Positions 18,131 to 26,826 of a DNA stretch of 64,000 bases are shown piece by piece. Position numbers and translations under genes: made by a program. Every line of letters starts with the position of its first letter. Position 1 is the first letter of the stretch. The notes beneath the pieces were generated by a model that ran no database searches, had not been told where the DNA came from, and saw nothing but the letters and a program-made list of their open reading frames with translations. Source of the DNA: an uncultured bacterium (GTDB lineage: Bacteria; Chloroflexota; Anaerolineae; J036; Brachytrichaceae); the NCBI GenBank assembly GCA_903921365.1, contig CAIXPS010000603.1:1-64000 (forward strand), read 5' to 3'.

Positions 18131-18964
18131 CTGCTGCCAGCGGTAGCTGACGATCTCGCAACCGTGGAGTGCCCCGTTGAGCATGAGTTCCTGTTTCTGT
18201 ACGATGTCGCGCTGGTCGCACCAGAAGGTGGTCAGCATGTCCGGTGATCCTGTTTCGGTGATGATGTACCGTCGCAGGGGCGCTTGCGTGATGTCAGGGC
18301 CGGGCGGCTCGTCGGCATCGTAGCGATAAGTCTGGCGGATGTTGAGCGGTTCGAGCGACGGCAACGTGACCACCACAGAACTGAATGGCGCCGCCGTGCC
18401 GGGGGTGAGCCCAAGTCGTTTCAGCACCACGTAATTAAACATCGCAGAGGCGAAGTCGATGTGAGTGCCGGGCTCGAATATAAGCTGATGCTGCACTACT
18501 TTCTTGCGCGGCGCCATGATCGGCGAGGCGCTCAGGCGGGGCGGGATCGGGTTCAGCGCGTTGACATCGCTGCGCAGACGCCACTTGCCGCTGCGCTGAT
18601 CTTCATCGCTGATTGCCAGATCAGTGAGTTCAACATTGAGGCGGTTGCCGCTGGGAATATAGGCCGCCACACGCCGGACGCCGCTGATATCGATCTGCGC
18701 CCACAGGCCGAGTATATTCCAGCGGTCGTCCACATCGAGCTGGACGCGTTGCTCGTTACGCGTGGGCCATTGCAGGTCGATTTCGGTCATGACCCTGTAC
18801 CCACCGTTGAGAAGTGCCAGCAGGGTCCAGGCTTCTTCGCCTACCTCCTGCCCCGCATGAGTGATGCGGTAAACGCCATGCGCCATCCGCCGCGCAATGC
18901 GTGCTGACTGGTCCGTCGTGTAGTCGAAATCTCCGGCGGATTGACCTACCAGTGGCCGCTTCAT
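18128..18964 (-). CDS. Hypothetical protein
   Basis: A 278-residue soluble protein that I cannot place with confidence. Its layout (YRITHAGQEVGEEAWTLLALLNGGYRVMTEIDL...QRVQLDVDDRWNILGLWAQID) alternates strands and recalls glycolipid-binding or DUF3108-like beta-barrel proteins, but no diagnostic motif is seen. It starts 20 nt after the rho stop codon on the same strand and is probably read from the rho transcript. Confidence 0.62.
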   Translation of the reverse strand: MKRPLVGQSAGDFDYTTDQSARIARRMAHGVYRITHAGQEVGEEAWTLLALLNGGYRVMTEIDLQWPTRNEQRVQLDVDDRWNILGLWAQIDISGVRRVAAYIPSGNRLNVELTDLAISDEDQRSGKWRLRSDVNALNPIPPRLSASPIMAPRKKVVQHQLIFEPGTHIDFASAMFNYVVLKRLGLTPGTAAPFSSVVVTLPSLEPLNIRQTYRYDADEPPGPDITQAPLRRYIITETGSPDMLTTFWCDQRDIVQKQELMLNGALHGCEIVSYRWQQ

Positions 18965-18984
18965 AGGGGTTAACTGTTTGGGTT

Positions 18985-20448
18985 TTAGTCGTCCTTGCCG
19001 AGCGATTGCAGGAAGTCGTCGTTGTTCTTGGTCTTGGAAAAGCGTGACAGGAAAGCTTCCATCGCATTCGTGATTTCGTAGCCGGCGCCTTGCGGTTGCG
19101 GGGTGGTCAACTGGCTCAACATACGGCGCATGAGATAAGTGCGTTGTACTGCCTTTTCGCCCAGCAGCAACTCGTCGCGACGCGTGCCGCTGCGTTCGAT
19201 GTCGATGGCAGGGAAGATGCGACGGTCGGCCAGCTTGCGCAACAGGTGCAGTTCCATGTTGCCGGTGCCTTTGAACTCTTCGTAGATGATGTCGTCCATG
19301 CGGCTGCCGGTATCGACCAGCACTGTGGCGATGATCGTCAGGCTGCCGCCTTCTTCGATGTTGCGGGCTGCGCCGAAGAAAGCCTTGGGCGGGTACAGGG
19401 CGGCCGGGTCAATACCGCCGGAGAGGGTGCGCCCGCTGGAGGTCACGGTCAGGTTGTAGGCGCGGCTGAGGCGGGTGAGTGAGTCAAGCAGGATGACCAC
19501 ATCGCGTCCGCATTCGACCAGGCGCTTGGCGCGCGCCAGCACCATTTCGGCCACGCGCACGTGGTTTTGCACGGGCTCGTCGAAGGTGCTTGATACTACT
19601 TCGGCGTCCACCGAGCGATCCATGTCGGTGGCTTCTTCGGGGCGCTCGGCGATGAGCGCGACCATAAGGTGCGCCTCGCGATAGCGGGCGCTGATGCCGT
19701 TGGCGATGTCCTTAATGATGGTGGTTTTACCCACCTTGGGAGGCGCCACGATCAGACCGCGCTGGCCTTTGCCGATTGGCGCCACAAGGTTAAGCAGGCG
19801 CGTGCTGAGTTTGTTGTTGCCGCTTTCGAGGTTATAGAGCGTTTCGGGGAAAATGGGGGTGAGTTTCTCGAAATGCGGGCGGTTCTTGGCTGCTTCGGGG
19901 TCCTGACCATTGACAGCCTCGACGCGCAACAGGCTGAAATACTTCTCGCCGTCCTTGGGTGGGCGCACCTGGCCGATGACCATGTCACCGGTGCGCAGGC
20001 CGAAGCGCTTGATCTGCGAGGGCGAGACATAGATGTCGTCCGGGCCGGGCAGATAGTGCTCCGCGCGCAGGAAACCGATGTTGTCGTCGACCACATCAAG
20101 CACGCCGCCGCGGAGTTCCAACCCCTGCTTCTCGGCCTGAGCCTGCAACAGACGGATGATCAGGTCATCCTTCTTCAGGCGGCTGTAACCCGATACTGCC
20201 ATTTCTTTGGCGCGCTCGCGCAGATCACTCAATAACTCGGCATCCAACTGCGCCATGTCGATATTGTTGCGACGCGACTGGCGCTGGTTCTGGGGCGCTA
20301 GCGGCGGCGCCTGTTGCGGCGCCGGGGCCTGAGCGGCGCTTTCTTCGGCAACTGAAGTGATTTGGCTGTTATCGGGCGTGAGGGCAGGTCGGTCGCCAAT
20401 AAGACTGGTCATGTCGGCAGGCTCTTCGGTTATTCGTCTTGGGCTCAT
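18985..20448 (-). CDS. rho: Transcription termination factor Rho
   Basis: A hexameric RNA-dependent ATPase that ends transcription at Rho-dependent sites (487 aa). After a Gln/Pro/Ala-rich extension of about 60 residues come the Rho N-domain ([22 protein letters not shown]), the cold-shock-type RNA-binding domain ([31 protein letters not shown]) and the ATPase core with PPKVGKTT as Walker [12 protein letters not shown] as Walker B and the R-loop [19 protein letters not shown] second Met 12 codons in (MTSLIGD) is an alternative start. Its upstream region carries a 17-bp-period palindrome array. Confidence 0.98.
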   Translation of the reverse strand: MSPRRITEEPADMTSLIGDRPALTPDNSQITSVAEESAAQAPAPQQAPPLAPQNQRQSRRNNIDMAQLDAELLSDLRERAKEMAVSGYSRLKKDDLIIRLLQAQAEKQGLELRGGVLDVVDDNIGFLRAEHYLPGPDDIYVSPSQIKRFGLRTGDMVIGQVRPPKDGEKYFSLLRVEAVNGQDPEAAKNRPHFEKLTPIFPETLYNLESGNNKLSTRLLNLVAPIGKGQRGLIVAPPKVGKTTIIKDIANGISARYREAHLMVALIAERPEEATDMDRSVDAEVVSSTFDEPVQNHVRVAEMVLARAKRLVECGRDVVILLDSLTRLSRAYNLTVTSSGRTLSGGIDPAALYPPKAFFGAARNIEEGGSLTIIATVLVDTGSRMDDIIYEEFKGTGNMELHLLRKLADRRIFPAIDIERSGTRRDELLLGEKAVQRTYLMRRMLSQLTTPQPQGAGYEITNAMEAFLSRFSKTKNNDDFLQSLGKDD

Positions 20449-20535
20449 AGTCTTTATATCTGAAATTAATGAACGCGCGCTCTTTCCCCATACGTATGTC
20501 TGCTGTGTTTCAGCAACCGCGGTATGTCACAACTG

Positions 20536-20580
20536 CCGCCAAGTGGTTTTTCCCACCTAGTGGTTTCTACCACTCAGTGG
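20536..20580. repeat. Three 17-bp direct repeats, each with an 11-bp palindrome, upstream of rho
   Basis: CCGCCAAGTGG (20536-20546), CCACCTAGTGG (20553-20563) and CCACTCAGTGG (20570-20580) recur at exactly 17-bp steps with T-rich 6-bp spacers between them. The common form is CCRC-N3-GTGG. The array ends about 88 nt upstream of the rho start codon, where an operator or leader RNA element would be expected. Confidence 0.7.
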
Positions 20581-20740
20581 CTTTTTCGATTGTGTCAGTT
20601 ATTAGAGGAGACAATCAAGTTTCTTGACCTTGATACAGCAACACGTTAATATCTATATCCCTGTGATGCTGCTGGAGCTTATCGTAGATAACGCGGCACA
20701 CATAGTATAAATGCGTTACGCGTGTGAGTCAAGTGCACAG

Positions 20741-20814
20741 TCGGGGAACCGGGATTTGAACCCGGGACCTCACGGTCCCAAACCGTGCGCGCTACCGTAC
20801 TGCGCTATTCCCCG
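20741..20814 (-). tRNA. tRNA-Pro (anticodon TGG)
   Basis: A complete cloverleaf on the minus strand: a 7-bp acceptor stem (CGGGGAA/TTCCCCG) with discriminator A, a D-stem GCGC/GCGC, an anticodon stem CACGG/CCGTG around TTTGGGA (anticodon TGG) and a T-arm CCGGG-TTCAAAT-CCCGG. The 3' CCA is not encoded. It lies between rho and the PHP gene. Confidence 0.95.
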
Positions 20815-20847
20815 AAGCACTTCCATTATACATGGTTCTATGACAGA

Positions 20848-20922
20848 GAGATTAGAGATTAGAGATTGGAAAATAGCGATTGGACGTAGAGGCGCAATCT
20901 CCAATCTCTAGTCTCCAATCTC
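20848..20922. repeat. Heptamer-built inverted repeat at the 3' end of the PHP gene
   Basis: The left arm (20848-20869) reads GAGATTA, GAGATTA, GAGATTGG. The right arm (20901-20922) is its complement, with 20 of 22 positions matching; a 31-nt loop lies between. The TAG stop of the PHP gene (20908-20910) lies inside the right arm, and its last residues come from the repeat. Confidence 0.85.
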
Positions 20923-21717
20923 AATCTGCTCCGGGATGCGGCATTCGTAGATCGTAATGCGGGTGAAGCCGGCTGCCTGGGCCATGTGGCGGGCGACAGT
21001 GATGTCGGAGCCTATGTCGCGGGCGAGGTGAGCGTCGGAGCCAAGTGTGAGGAGTGTGCCGCCCATCTCGTGATACCACTGGAGCACCGCCTGGGGCGGG
21101 CACGTGGTCGGCAGGCGTTTGCGCAGCGAGGCGGTGTTGATCTCGATGCCCTTGCCGCGCGTGATCAGCATGGCGAGAACCGCGCGGATATCCGTCTCGT
21201 AGTCGCGAATGTCATAGGCATCGCCGAAGTAGGGTCTGCCATAGCGCGCCGGGTAGTCCATGTGCGCCAGAATGTCGAAATCGCCGTCGCGCGCCAGGGC
21301 GAGCATTTCGGTAAAGTACGCATGGAACCCGCCGCGCCAGTCGCCATAGCGCGTGAAGAACTCGCGCGAGTTGGTGTTTGTTTCGGCGTCGAGCCAGTGC
21401 AGCGATCCGAGCACGAAGTCCCACGGGTAGCCAGCGAGCACGCGGGCGGTTTCTACCGCATAGCGATGCGGTTCGCTGATCTCGATACCCGCGCGGAGGG
21501 TCAGATCGGCGCTGAAACGCGCCCGGCACAGCGTCAGTTCTTCGAAGTAGGCAGGGTGGTCAAATGAGTAGGGCAGCTGCTCGCGGGGGTTGTTTTCCTC
21601 GTGTTCGGTGAAGGCGATCTGATGAATGCCGGCGGCGATGGCCGCTTTGCACTGCTCATGCATCGGGACGTTGCAGTCGTTCGAGAACTCAGTGTGGACG
21701 TGATAATCACAGCGCAT
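20908..21717 (-). CDS. PHP-domain phosphatase (histidinol-phosphatase-like)
   Basis: A PHP-superfamily metal-dependent phosphoesterase of 269 residues. Metal ligands are visible in YHVHTEFS (HxH), IAFTEHEENN, AGIEISEP, VLGSLHWL, ILAHMDYPARYG and TLGSDAHLARDIG. This order matches HisJ-type histidinol phosphatases, although no other his gene is near. The Met at 21717 is preferred because it places the HxH motif at residues 5-7; an upstream Met at 21738 is possible. The stop codon and last residues (IEIGD) come from a heptamer repeat. Confidence 0.85.
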   Translation of the reverse strand: MRCDYHVHTEFSNDCNVPMHEQCKAAIAAGIHQIAFTEHEENNPREQLPYSFDHPAYFEELTLCRARFSADLTLRAGIEISEPHRYAVETARVLAGYPWDFVLGSLHWLDAETNTNSREFFTRYGDWRGGFHAYFTEMLALARDGDFDILAHMDYPARYGRPYFGDAYDIRDYETDIRAVLAMLITRGKGIEINTASLRKRLPTTCPPQAVLQWYHEMGGTLLTLGSDAHLARDIGSDITVARHMAQAAGFTRITIYECRIPEQIEIGD

Positions 21718-21802
21718 GCGGCATAGATCATACCGCATGCGGGGTAGTGGTTTGGGACTATACTCATTATCAGGTCATCGCAGTTGACGAAGGAGATTAC
21801 AA

Positions 21803-23191
21803 ATGAATGAGCTAATTCGAACTGCACTCGCCGCAAGCGGCAACTCGATTGAGATCGATGCCGATACCGGACGTGTGCGCGTGCGTGACGAAGCGCTTCT
21901 GCGTTCGCACGGTATCGATGCACTGATCTACCTCGCCGTGTTTGGTCTTCCGCAACGCCAGGCTGTGGCGCGCTGGCTGATCTGGGAGACAGCTCAGTCG
22001 CTGTCTATCCGTCCGGCCTCGATTCACGAGTTGTACGACGGGCGCGGACACGATCGCCTGCCGCACACGTTCACCACGCCCGCAATGAACCTGCGCGCGA
22101 TGAGCTATGAGATTGCGCGCGCCGCGTTCAGCGCCGCGATCAAGGGCAAGGTCGGCGCGTTCATCTTTGAGTTGTCGCGCAGCGAGATAACATATACTGA
22201 TCAGCGTCCTGCCGAGTACGCGACAGCCATCCTCGCCGCCGCGATCAAAGAGGGCTATCGCGGCCCGGTGTTCCTGCAAGGCGATCATCTTCAGGTCAAT
22301 GCGAAGAATTACGTCGCCAACACCGATGCAGAACTGAACGGTCTGCGCCGCCTGATCGACGAGTGCATTCATGCTGGTTTCTATAACATCGAGTTGGACA
22401 CCTCGACGCTGACCAACATGAGCAAGTCAATGCCAGAGGAGCAGCAGCACCCGAATGTTGAGATGTGCGCTCTGTTGAGCGACTATGTGCGCACGCACCA
22501 GCCCCCGAACGTGGTCATCTCAATCGGCGGGGAAATTGGCGAGATGAACAGTCACAACAGCGACGTGCATGACTTGCATGCCTTCATGGACTATTTCAAA
22601 CACCGCATCCACCACCATCCGGGGTTGAGCAAGTTGTCGGTGCGCGCCGGCACGTCGCCCGGCGGCGTGGTCATGCCTGATGGCAGCGTGGCGCTCATGA
22701 CGGTTGACTTCGAAACGCTGTATGAGTTGTCCACCGCGGCACGCCGCGAGTACGCGATGGGCGGCGTGACACAGCATGGCGCAAGCACGCTGCCGCTGGA
22801 GGTGCTGCACCGGTTTGTGAGCGCTGGCGCGATTGAGGTGCACCTGGCCACGGCGTTCCAGAATATGCTGTTCGAGCAATTGCCCGGGGCGTTGGTGGCT
22901 GAGATGTACGATTGGCTGTTTAAGCATGCCGCTGCCGAACGCAAGCCGACCGACACGGACAGACAGTTCATCTACAAGACGCGCCGCCTGGCGACCGGGC
23001 CGTTCAAGAAGTTGATGTGGAATATCACCGACTTCGAGAAAGCCGAGATCCGCCGCGAGTTCGAGAGTTATTTCACGCGACTATTCGAGGGGTTGGGCGT
23101 GTTGAACACCACCGACACGGTTGCAAGCGTTGTTTCCACGCATCCCATCCAACGTCACATGTCTGACTTCTCCGAGAAGTCAGACATGTGA
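21803..23191 (+). CDS. Class II fructose-bisphosphate aldolase-like protein
   Basis: A 462-residue protein with class II aldolase features: a metal-region HLQVN after PVFLQGD, a conserved Glu-rich loop SIGGEIGEMNSH and a C-terminal catalytic loop MGGVTQHGASTLP. It is longer than standard FbaA because of about 80 extra N-terminal residues and a C-terminal helical tail. The exact substrate (fructose- or tagatose-bisphosphate, or another phosphorylated sugar) cannot be told. GAAGGAG precedes the ATG by 9 nt. The final residues (MSDFSEKSDM) and TGA stop are encoded by a palindromic repeat. Confidence 0.75.
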   Translation: MNELIRTALAASGNSIEIDADTGRVRVRDEALLRSHGIDALIYLAVFGLPQRQAVARWLIWETAQSLSIRPASIHELYDGRGHDRLPHTFTTPAMNLRAMSYEIARAAFSAAIKGKVGAFIFELSRSEITYTDQRPAEYATAILAAAIKEGYRGPVFLQGDHLQVNAKNYVANTDAELNGLRRLIDECIHAGFYNIELDTSTLTNMSKSMPEEQQHPNVEMCALLSDYVRTHQPPNVVISIGGEIGEMNSHNSDVHDLHAFMDYFKHRIHHHPGLSKLSVRAGTSPGGVVMPDGSVALMTVDFETLYELSTAARREYAMGGVTQHGASTLPLEVLHRFVSAGAIEVHLATAFQNMLFEQLPGALVAEMYDWLFKHAAAERKPTDTDRQFIYKTRRLATGPFKKLMWNITDFEKAEIRREFESYFTRLFEGLGVLNTTDTVASVVSTHPIQRHMSDFSEKSDM

Positions 23192-23193
23192 CG
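23153..23193. repeat. 20-bp-arm palindrome, copy 1 (between convergent genes)
   Basis: The left arm CGTCACATGTCTGACTTCTC (23153-23172) and its exact complement (23174-23193) are separated by one base. It overlaps the aldolase-like stop codon and ends 4 nt before the stop of the convergent URO-D-like gene, where a two-way terminator would act. The core recurs at 47367-47409. Confidence 0.9.
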
Positions 23194-23197
23194 CGCC

Positions 23198-24277
23198 TTA
23201 CGTCGCGACATGCGTCGCGCGCAGTTCATCGAGGAACGCCTGTCCTTCCTCGACCGTCAACGTTTCGTTGATTATGTGATAGATGAATCCCTTGCCGCCA
23301 GTGGCGCGTTGCACAGCAAGGGCCGCCTTGCAGTCAACATAGATCTGGCATAGCTTGCCGCCGTCGCGGATGCGTTTAAGCAACGCTAGCCAGCCGTCGG
23401 CGAGGGGCTGACCATCGCCCGGCTGCCATTGGATGCCGCGCAACCGCTCGATGGCCAGCAGGTGGTCAAGGTGTGGAATCTCGCCCTTGCCGTCAAGGTG
23501 GTAGAACCCGTAATCAAGGTGGTTGCAACACTTTGTCAGGTCTGGCACGATGTAGCGCTTGAACATGCGCGGCGAAATCATGTACGAGAAGTCGCACTGC
23601 AGCATGTATCCCTTGCCCGGCGACCAGCACGGCCCCCAGCAGGCGTTGCCGCGCCCGCCCTTGCTGGTGAGCGCGTATAGTTCATCGTAATAGCGTATCC
23701 ATAGCGCCGTAATCTCGTTGACCAGTCGGTCGATCTCGTCAGGATCGTCGGTCAGGTCGAGAAGCAGCTTTTCGGAGGTGCGCAGGCTGGCCAGGATATC
23801 AAGGTTGCCGCCGATATCGGCGATGCCCACCAGCACCTGATCGCCCCACCGTTCTACGGCGCGCGCCGTCATCTGTTGCACACGCAACCACCACGGATTC
23901 TGCGCATCATACGACAGGTGGATGTCGGAGAGTGAGTTCACGCCTTCCAGCGGCCAGAACCACGTGGTGTCGGGCGTCCACGACAGGCGCGATCCGAGAA
24001 ATGCAGCACTCGTGCCGGGGCCGTAGTTCACCCACCACTTCGGGTAAGCGTCACCCAGCCAGTGGGTGGCTTCGAGGAGGCGCTCCCAGTTATCGATCAC
24101 CGCATCGGCTGGCGTGTCCAGCCCCCATTTGCTGAGTTGTGAGGTGTTCGCGCCAGGCACGGGGTCGCTTACTTCCAGCACCACGATCGGGCGGTCGAGT
24201 TCGCCAGCCCACCAGTCGTTCCAGTCGCGCGTGATGCGTTGCCAGTCTGCGTCGGTAAAGTTGATGTTGATTGCCAT
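23198..24277 (-). CDS. URO-D superfamily protein (uroporphyrinogen decarboxylase-like)
   Basis: A 359-residue TIM-barrel protein of the uroporphyrinogen decarboxylase/cobalamin methyltransferase superfamily. The central DIGGNLDILASLRTSEKLLLDLTDDPDEIDRLV and C-terminal YHLDGKGEIPHLDHLLAIERLRGIQWQPG segments match the uncharacterised URO-D-like group common in sugar-degrading environmental bacteria. The haem-pathway signature (RxPVWxMRQAG) is absent, so haem synthesis is unlikely. A second relative lies at 51625-52755. Confidence 0.78.
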   Translation of the reverse strand: MAININFTDADWQRITRDWNDWWAGELDRPIVVLEVSDPVPGANTSQLSKWGLDTPADAVIDNWERLLEATHWLGDAYPKWWVNYGPGTSAAFLGSRLSWTPDTTWFWPLEGVNSLSDIHLSYDAQNPWWLRVQQMTARAVERWGDQVLVGIADIGGNLDILASLRTSEKLLLDLTDDPDEIDRLVNEITALWIRYYDELYALTSKGGRGNACWGPCWSPGKGYMLQCDFSYMISPRMFKRYIVPDLTKCCNHLDYGFYHLDGKGEIPHLDHLLAIERLRGIQWQPGDGQPLADGWLALLKRIRDGGKLCQIYVDCKAALAVQRATGGKGFIYHIINETLTVEEGQAFLDELRATHVAT

Positions 24278-24440
24278 AGGGAGATGTTGTACAGCCGAAT
24301 CGCCATAGGCACAACTCAGCAGGCGCCCATTTTTCTCCCTATTTTTCTCTCCCTTTTGGATACTGTCAGATCGTCCGCGATATTGTTAAATCAGCACATC
24401 CTATTCATTTTTCGATTGCAATTTCCCGGAGGTAAATTAA

Positions 24441-25181
24441 ATGCCAGATGTAAACGGATTGATTGGTCAGGCGCTTATCAGAACACTCGTTCCCATTGTT
24501 ATTGTCACCGTCGTTGTCGCGGTGGTAATCACAGTGCTCGTCCGGAACTTGAGCGGGAACTCGGCTGCGGATAAGGCTATTAAGCAGAACGGACAGACCG
24601 CACAGGCCGTGATTCTCAGCATATGGGATACGGGTGTGACCATTAACAACAACCCACGCATTGGGATCAAACTGGAAGTGCGCCCGCCAAATGGCGCGCC
24701 GTTCCAGGCCGAAGTCAAGCAGGTGATTTCATTTCTGGAGACGTCGCAGTATCAGCCAGGCCAAATGCTGGAAGTGAAGTATGCCCCGGCCAACCCGCAG
24801 AAGGTTGTGATAACGGCTATACTGGCCGGCGGCGCAATAGGCGGCTTTGGCGGTGTGCCGCAGGCGCCATCACCTGCGGCAACAGCGCAGTTGCAGGCCA
24901 CCTTGCAGCAGCAGGATGCGCTGAATCAGCAGATCATCTCAACAGGTGAAGCGGCCAAGGCTACTGTGCTTGGCATAACGCCGACGGGCATTACGGTGAA
25001 TGGGAACAACCCGTATGTGTCGCTGAACCTGCAGGTCATACCCGCCAGCCGCGCGCCCTTCATCGCGCAGACGCAGGCGGTCATCGCGGCGCAGTCGGTG
25101 CAGAAATATCAGCCGGGCGCAGTCATCGCTGTGCGATACGACCCGAGGGACACTACGCGCGTAGCGGTTGAGCATTCGTAG
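24441..25181 (+). CDS. Membrane-anchored protein with two tandem repeats
   Basis: A 246-residue protein with one N-terminal membrane helix (about residues 16-38) and two similar domains of about 75 residues. Both share the pattern QAVILSIWDTGVTINNNPRI...QYQPGQMLEVKYAPANPQKVVI, repeated as KATVLGITPTGITVNGNNPY...KYQPGAVIAVRYDPRDTTRVAV. A Gln/Ala/Pro-rich linker joins them. The pattern resembles DUF3592-like extracytoplasmic domains. CGGAGG lies about 8 nt before the ATG. The function is unknown. Confidence 0.72.
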   Translation: MPDVNGLIGQALIRTLVPIVIVTVVVAVVITVLVRNLSGNSAADKAIKQNGQTAQAVILSIWDTGVTINNNPRIGIKLEVRPPNGAPFQAEVKQVISFLETSQYQPGQMLEVKYAPANPQKVVITAILAGGAIGGFGGVPQAPSPAATAQLQATLQQQDALNQQIISTGEAAKATVLGITPTGITVNGNNPYVSLNLQVIPASRAPFIAQTQAVIAAQSVQKYQPGAVIAVRYDPRDTTRVAVEHS

Positions 25182-25189
25182 AAACACGA

Positions 25190-25226
25190 GCACACTCCCG
25201 GAATTTGCGTAATTCCGGGAGTGTGC
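25190..25226. terminator. Bidirectional terminator-like hairpin
   Basis: Perfect 16-bp arms (GCACACTCCCGGAATT and its complement) with a 5-nt loop lie in the 52-bp gap between two convergent genes, the tandem-repeat protein and the alcohol dehydrogenase. Confidence 0.7.
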
Positions 25227-25233
25227 GTGCGGC

Positions 25234-26331
25234 CTACGGCGTCAGCGTGACCTTGATCGACTGGTTGCCGGCCTCGACCAGGTCGATGCCCTTCTGGAAC
25301 TGCGCCAGCGGCAATTGGTGCGTGACGATGCGATCCATCGGCAACAACCCCTTCGCGATCATGTCGATGGCGATTGGGTAACAGTACGGCCCCAGGTGTG
25401 CGCCATGGATGTTGAGTTCCTTGGTGTCGCCGATCACCGTCCAGTCGGTGGTCACGGGTTCGCGCATCACGCTGAACTCGACGAACGTGCCAAGTTTGCG
25501 GATCATGCGCAGCCCCTGTTCCACCGCCGCCGGGTGGCCGGTCGCCTCGATGTAGACATCGCAGCCGTAGCCGTCGGTCATTTTGAGCACTTCGTCAACC
25601 ACGTCGACCTTGCGCGGGTTGAGCAGCACATCCGCCCCGCACGCCTTCGCCACGTCAAGCCGCTTGTCGTCCATGTCGAGTACCACAAGGGTATGCGGGT
25701 GTTTGAGATGCGCGGCGGCGATCATTCCCAGCCCCAGCGGGCCAGCGCCGGCAATCACCACCGTATCCTCAAATTGAATATTGCCGCGGTCGACCGCGTG
25801 AATCCCGCAGGCCAGCGGCTCGATGTAGGCGGCGTGGTGCAACGGGATCGACGCCGGCACCTTGTAGTTCAGCGCGGCGGCGGGGAATAGCATGTACTCG
25901 GCCATCGCGCCAAAGGCGTTCTGACGGAAGCCGTAGACCGAGCCATTCTGACACATCCAGTACTGTCCGCGCTTGCAGAAGCGGCAGTTCCAGCACGGCA
26001 CGATCTGTTCAGAAATGGCCATATCGCCCAGCGCCAGCCCGTACTTGTCGCCGGCGCCCGCGCCAAGCGCAACCACCTGCCCGACGAATTCATGTCCGGG
26101 GATGACCGGCGGCTGGCAATAGCCGACGCGATGGTCGTCGCCCCAGAACAGGGCAGCGCCGAGATAGCACTTCAAATCGCTGGCGCAGATGCCGACCGAT
26201 TTGACGCGCACGACCACTTCGCCGGGGCCGGGCTGTGGCGCCGCCCATTCTTCCAGCCGATAGTCATGCGGCCCGCGACATACGATGGCCTGCATCATTG
26301 CCGGTAACGGGGTTTCACTTTGATACTGCAT
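25234..26331 (-). CDS. Zinc-dependent alcohol/polyol dehydrogenase
   Basis: A medium-chain dehydrogenase of 365 residues. The catalytic zinc site (GICASDLK, PVIPGHEFVG) and four structural zinc Cys (PCWNCRFCKRGQYWMC) precede a Rossmann fold with AGAGPLGLGM. The residues after it (VLDMDDKRLD) favour NAD. The overall sequence resembles threitol/erythritol, sorbitol or L-threonine dehydrogenases; the natural alcohol cannot be decided. The ATG at 26331 is chosen because AGGAGG lies 8 nt before it. Confidence 0.88.
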   Translation of the reverse strand: MQYQSETPLPAMMQAIVCRGPHDYRLEEWAAPQPGPGEVVVRVKSVGICASDLKCYLGAALFWGDDHRVGYCQPPVIPGHEFVGQVVALGAGAGDKYGLALGDMAISEQIVPCWNCRFCKRGQYWMCQNGSVYGFRQNAFGAMAEYMLFPAAALNYKVPASIPLHHAAYIEPLACGIHAVDRGNIQFEDTVVIAGAGPLGLGMIAAAHLKHPHTLVVLDMDDKRLDVAKACGADVLLNPRKVDVVDEVLKMTDGYGCDVYIEATGHPAAVEQGLRMIRKLGTFVEFSVMREPVTTDWTVIGDTKELNIHGAHLGPYCYPIAIDMIAKGLLPMDRIVTHQLPLAQFQKGIDLVEAGNQSIKVTLTP

Positions 26332-26399
26332 GCGATTCGCCTCCTGGGACTTGCTTAACATACCTCTCATTCTATCTATAACTGGGCCTGGATCAATTC

Positions 26400-26748
26400 G
26401 GCCAACCGCTCAGCCCGCAACCGACGTTCAGTTGGTCCGACAGTGGTGGCGGCACGATTAGCACCTCAGGCTTGTTCACTGAGGTGCGACACCGCGCTGA
26501 GCTTCTGGTACAACGTGACATGCCCCGACACCGTGACCTACGACTGGGCCACCGCGACGCTGCGCGACGTCACCAGCGGCACGAACAGGACGATCCTGGC
26601 AAGGACCTGCACCAACGGCGCCGGTTGGAAGCAGGTCACCGCGACGTTGACCGTGGGCCATAAGTACACGCTGACACTCACCAACCGCGACGACAACTAC
26701 CCCGGTGACCCGACGTACACCCTTTACGACGACGTCCTGGTGCAATAA
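26400..26748 (+). pseudogene. Remnant of a surface or secreted protein gene
   Basis: Two pieces in different frames. First comes an Ig-like (Big_2-type) fragment PTFSWSDSGGGTISTSGLFT (about 26421-26480). Then a C-terminal beta-sandwich fragment reads LSFWYNVTCPDTVTYDWATA...GHKYTLTLTNRDDNYPGDPTYTLYDD and ends at a TAA at 26746-26748. This second type of module is common at the C-terminus of secreted peptidases of high-GC Gram-positives. There is no signal peptide, start or intact body. Codon use is richer in GAC/ACC/GTG than in the neighbours. Confidence 0.6.
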
Positions 26749-26826
26749 GCTCTGGCGATCTGATCGATCTGATTCACATCGACGGCGACCCTCAGGAACA
26801 GGAACTGCGGGGTCGCCGTCGTGACT

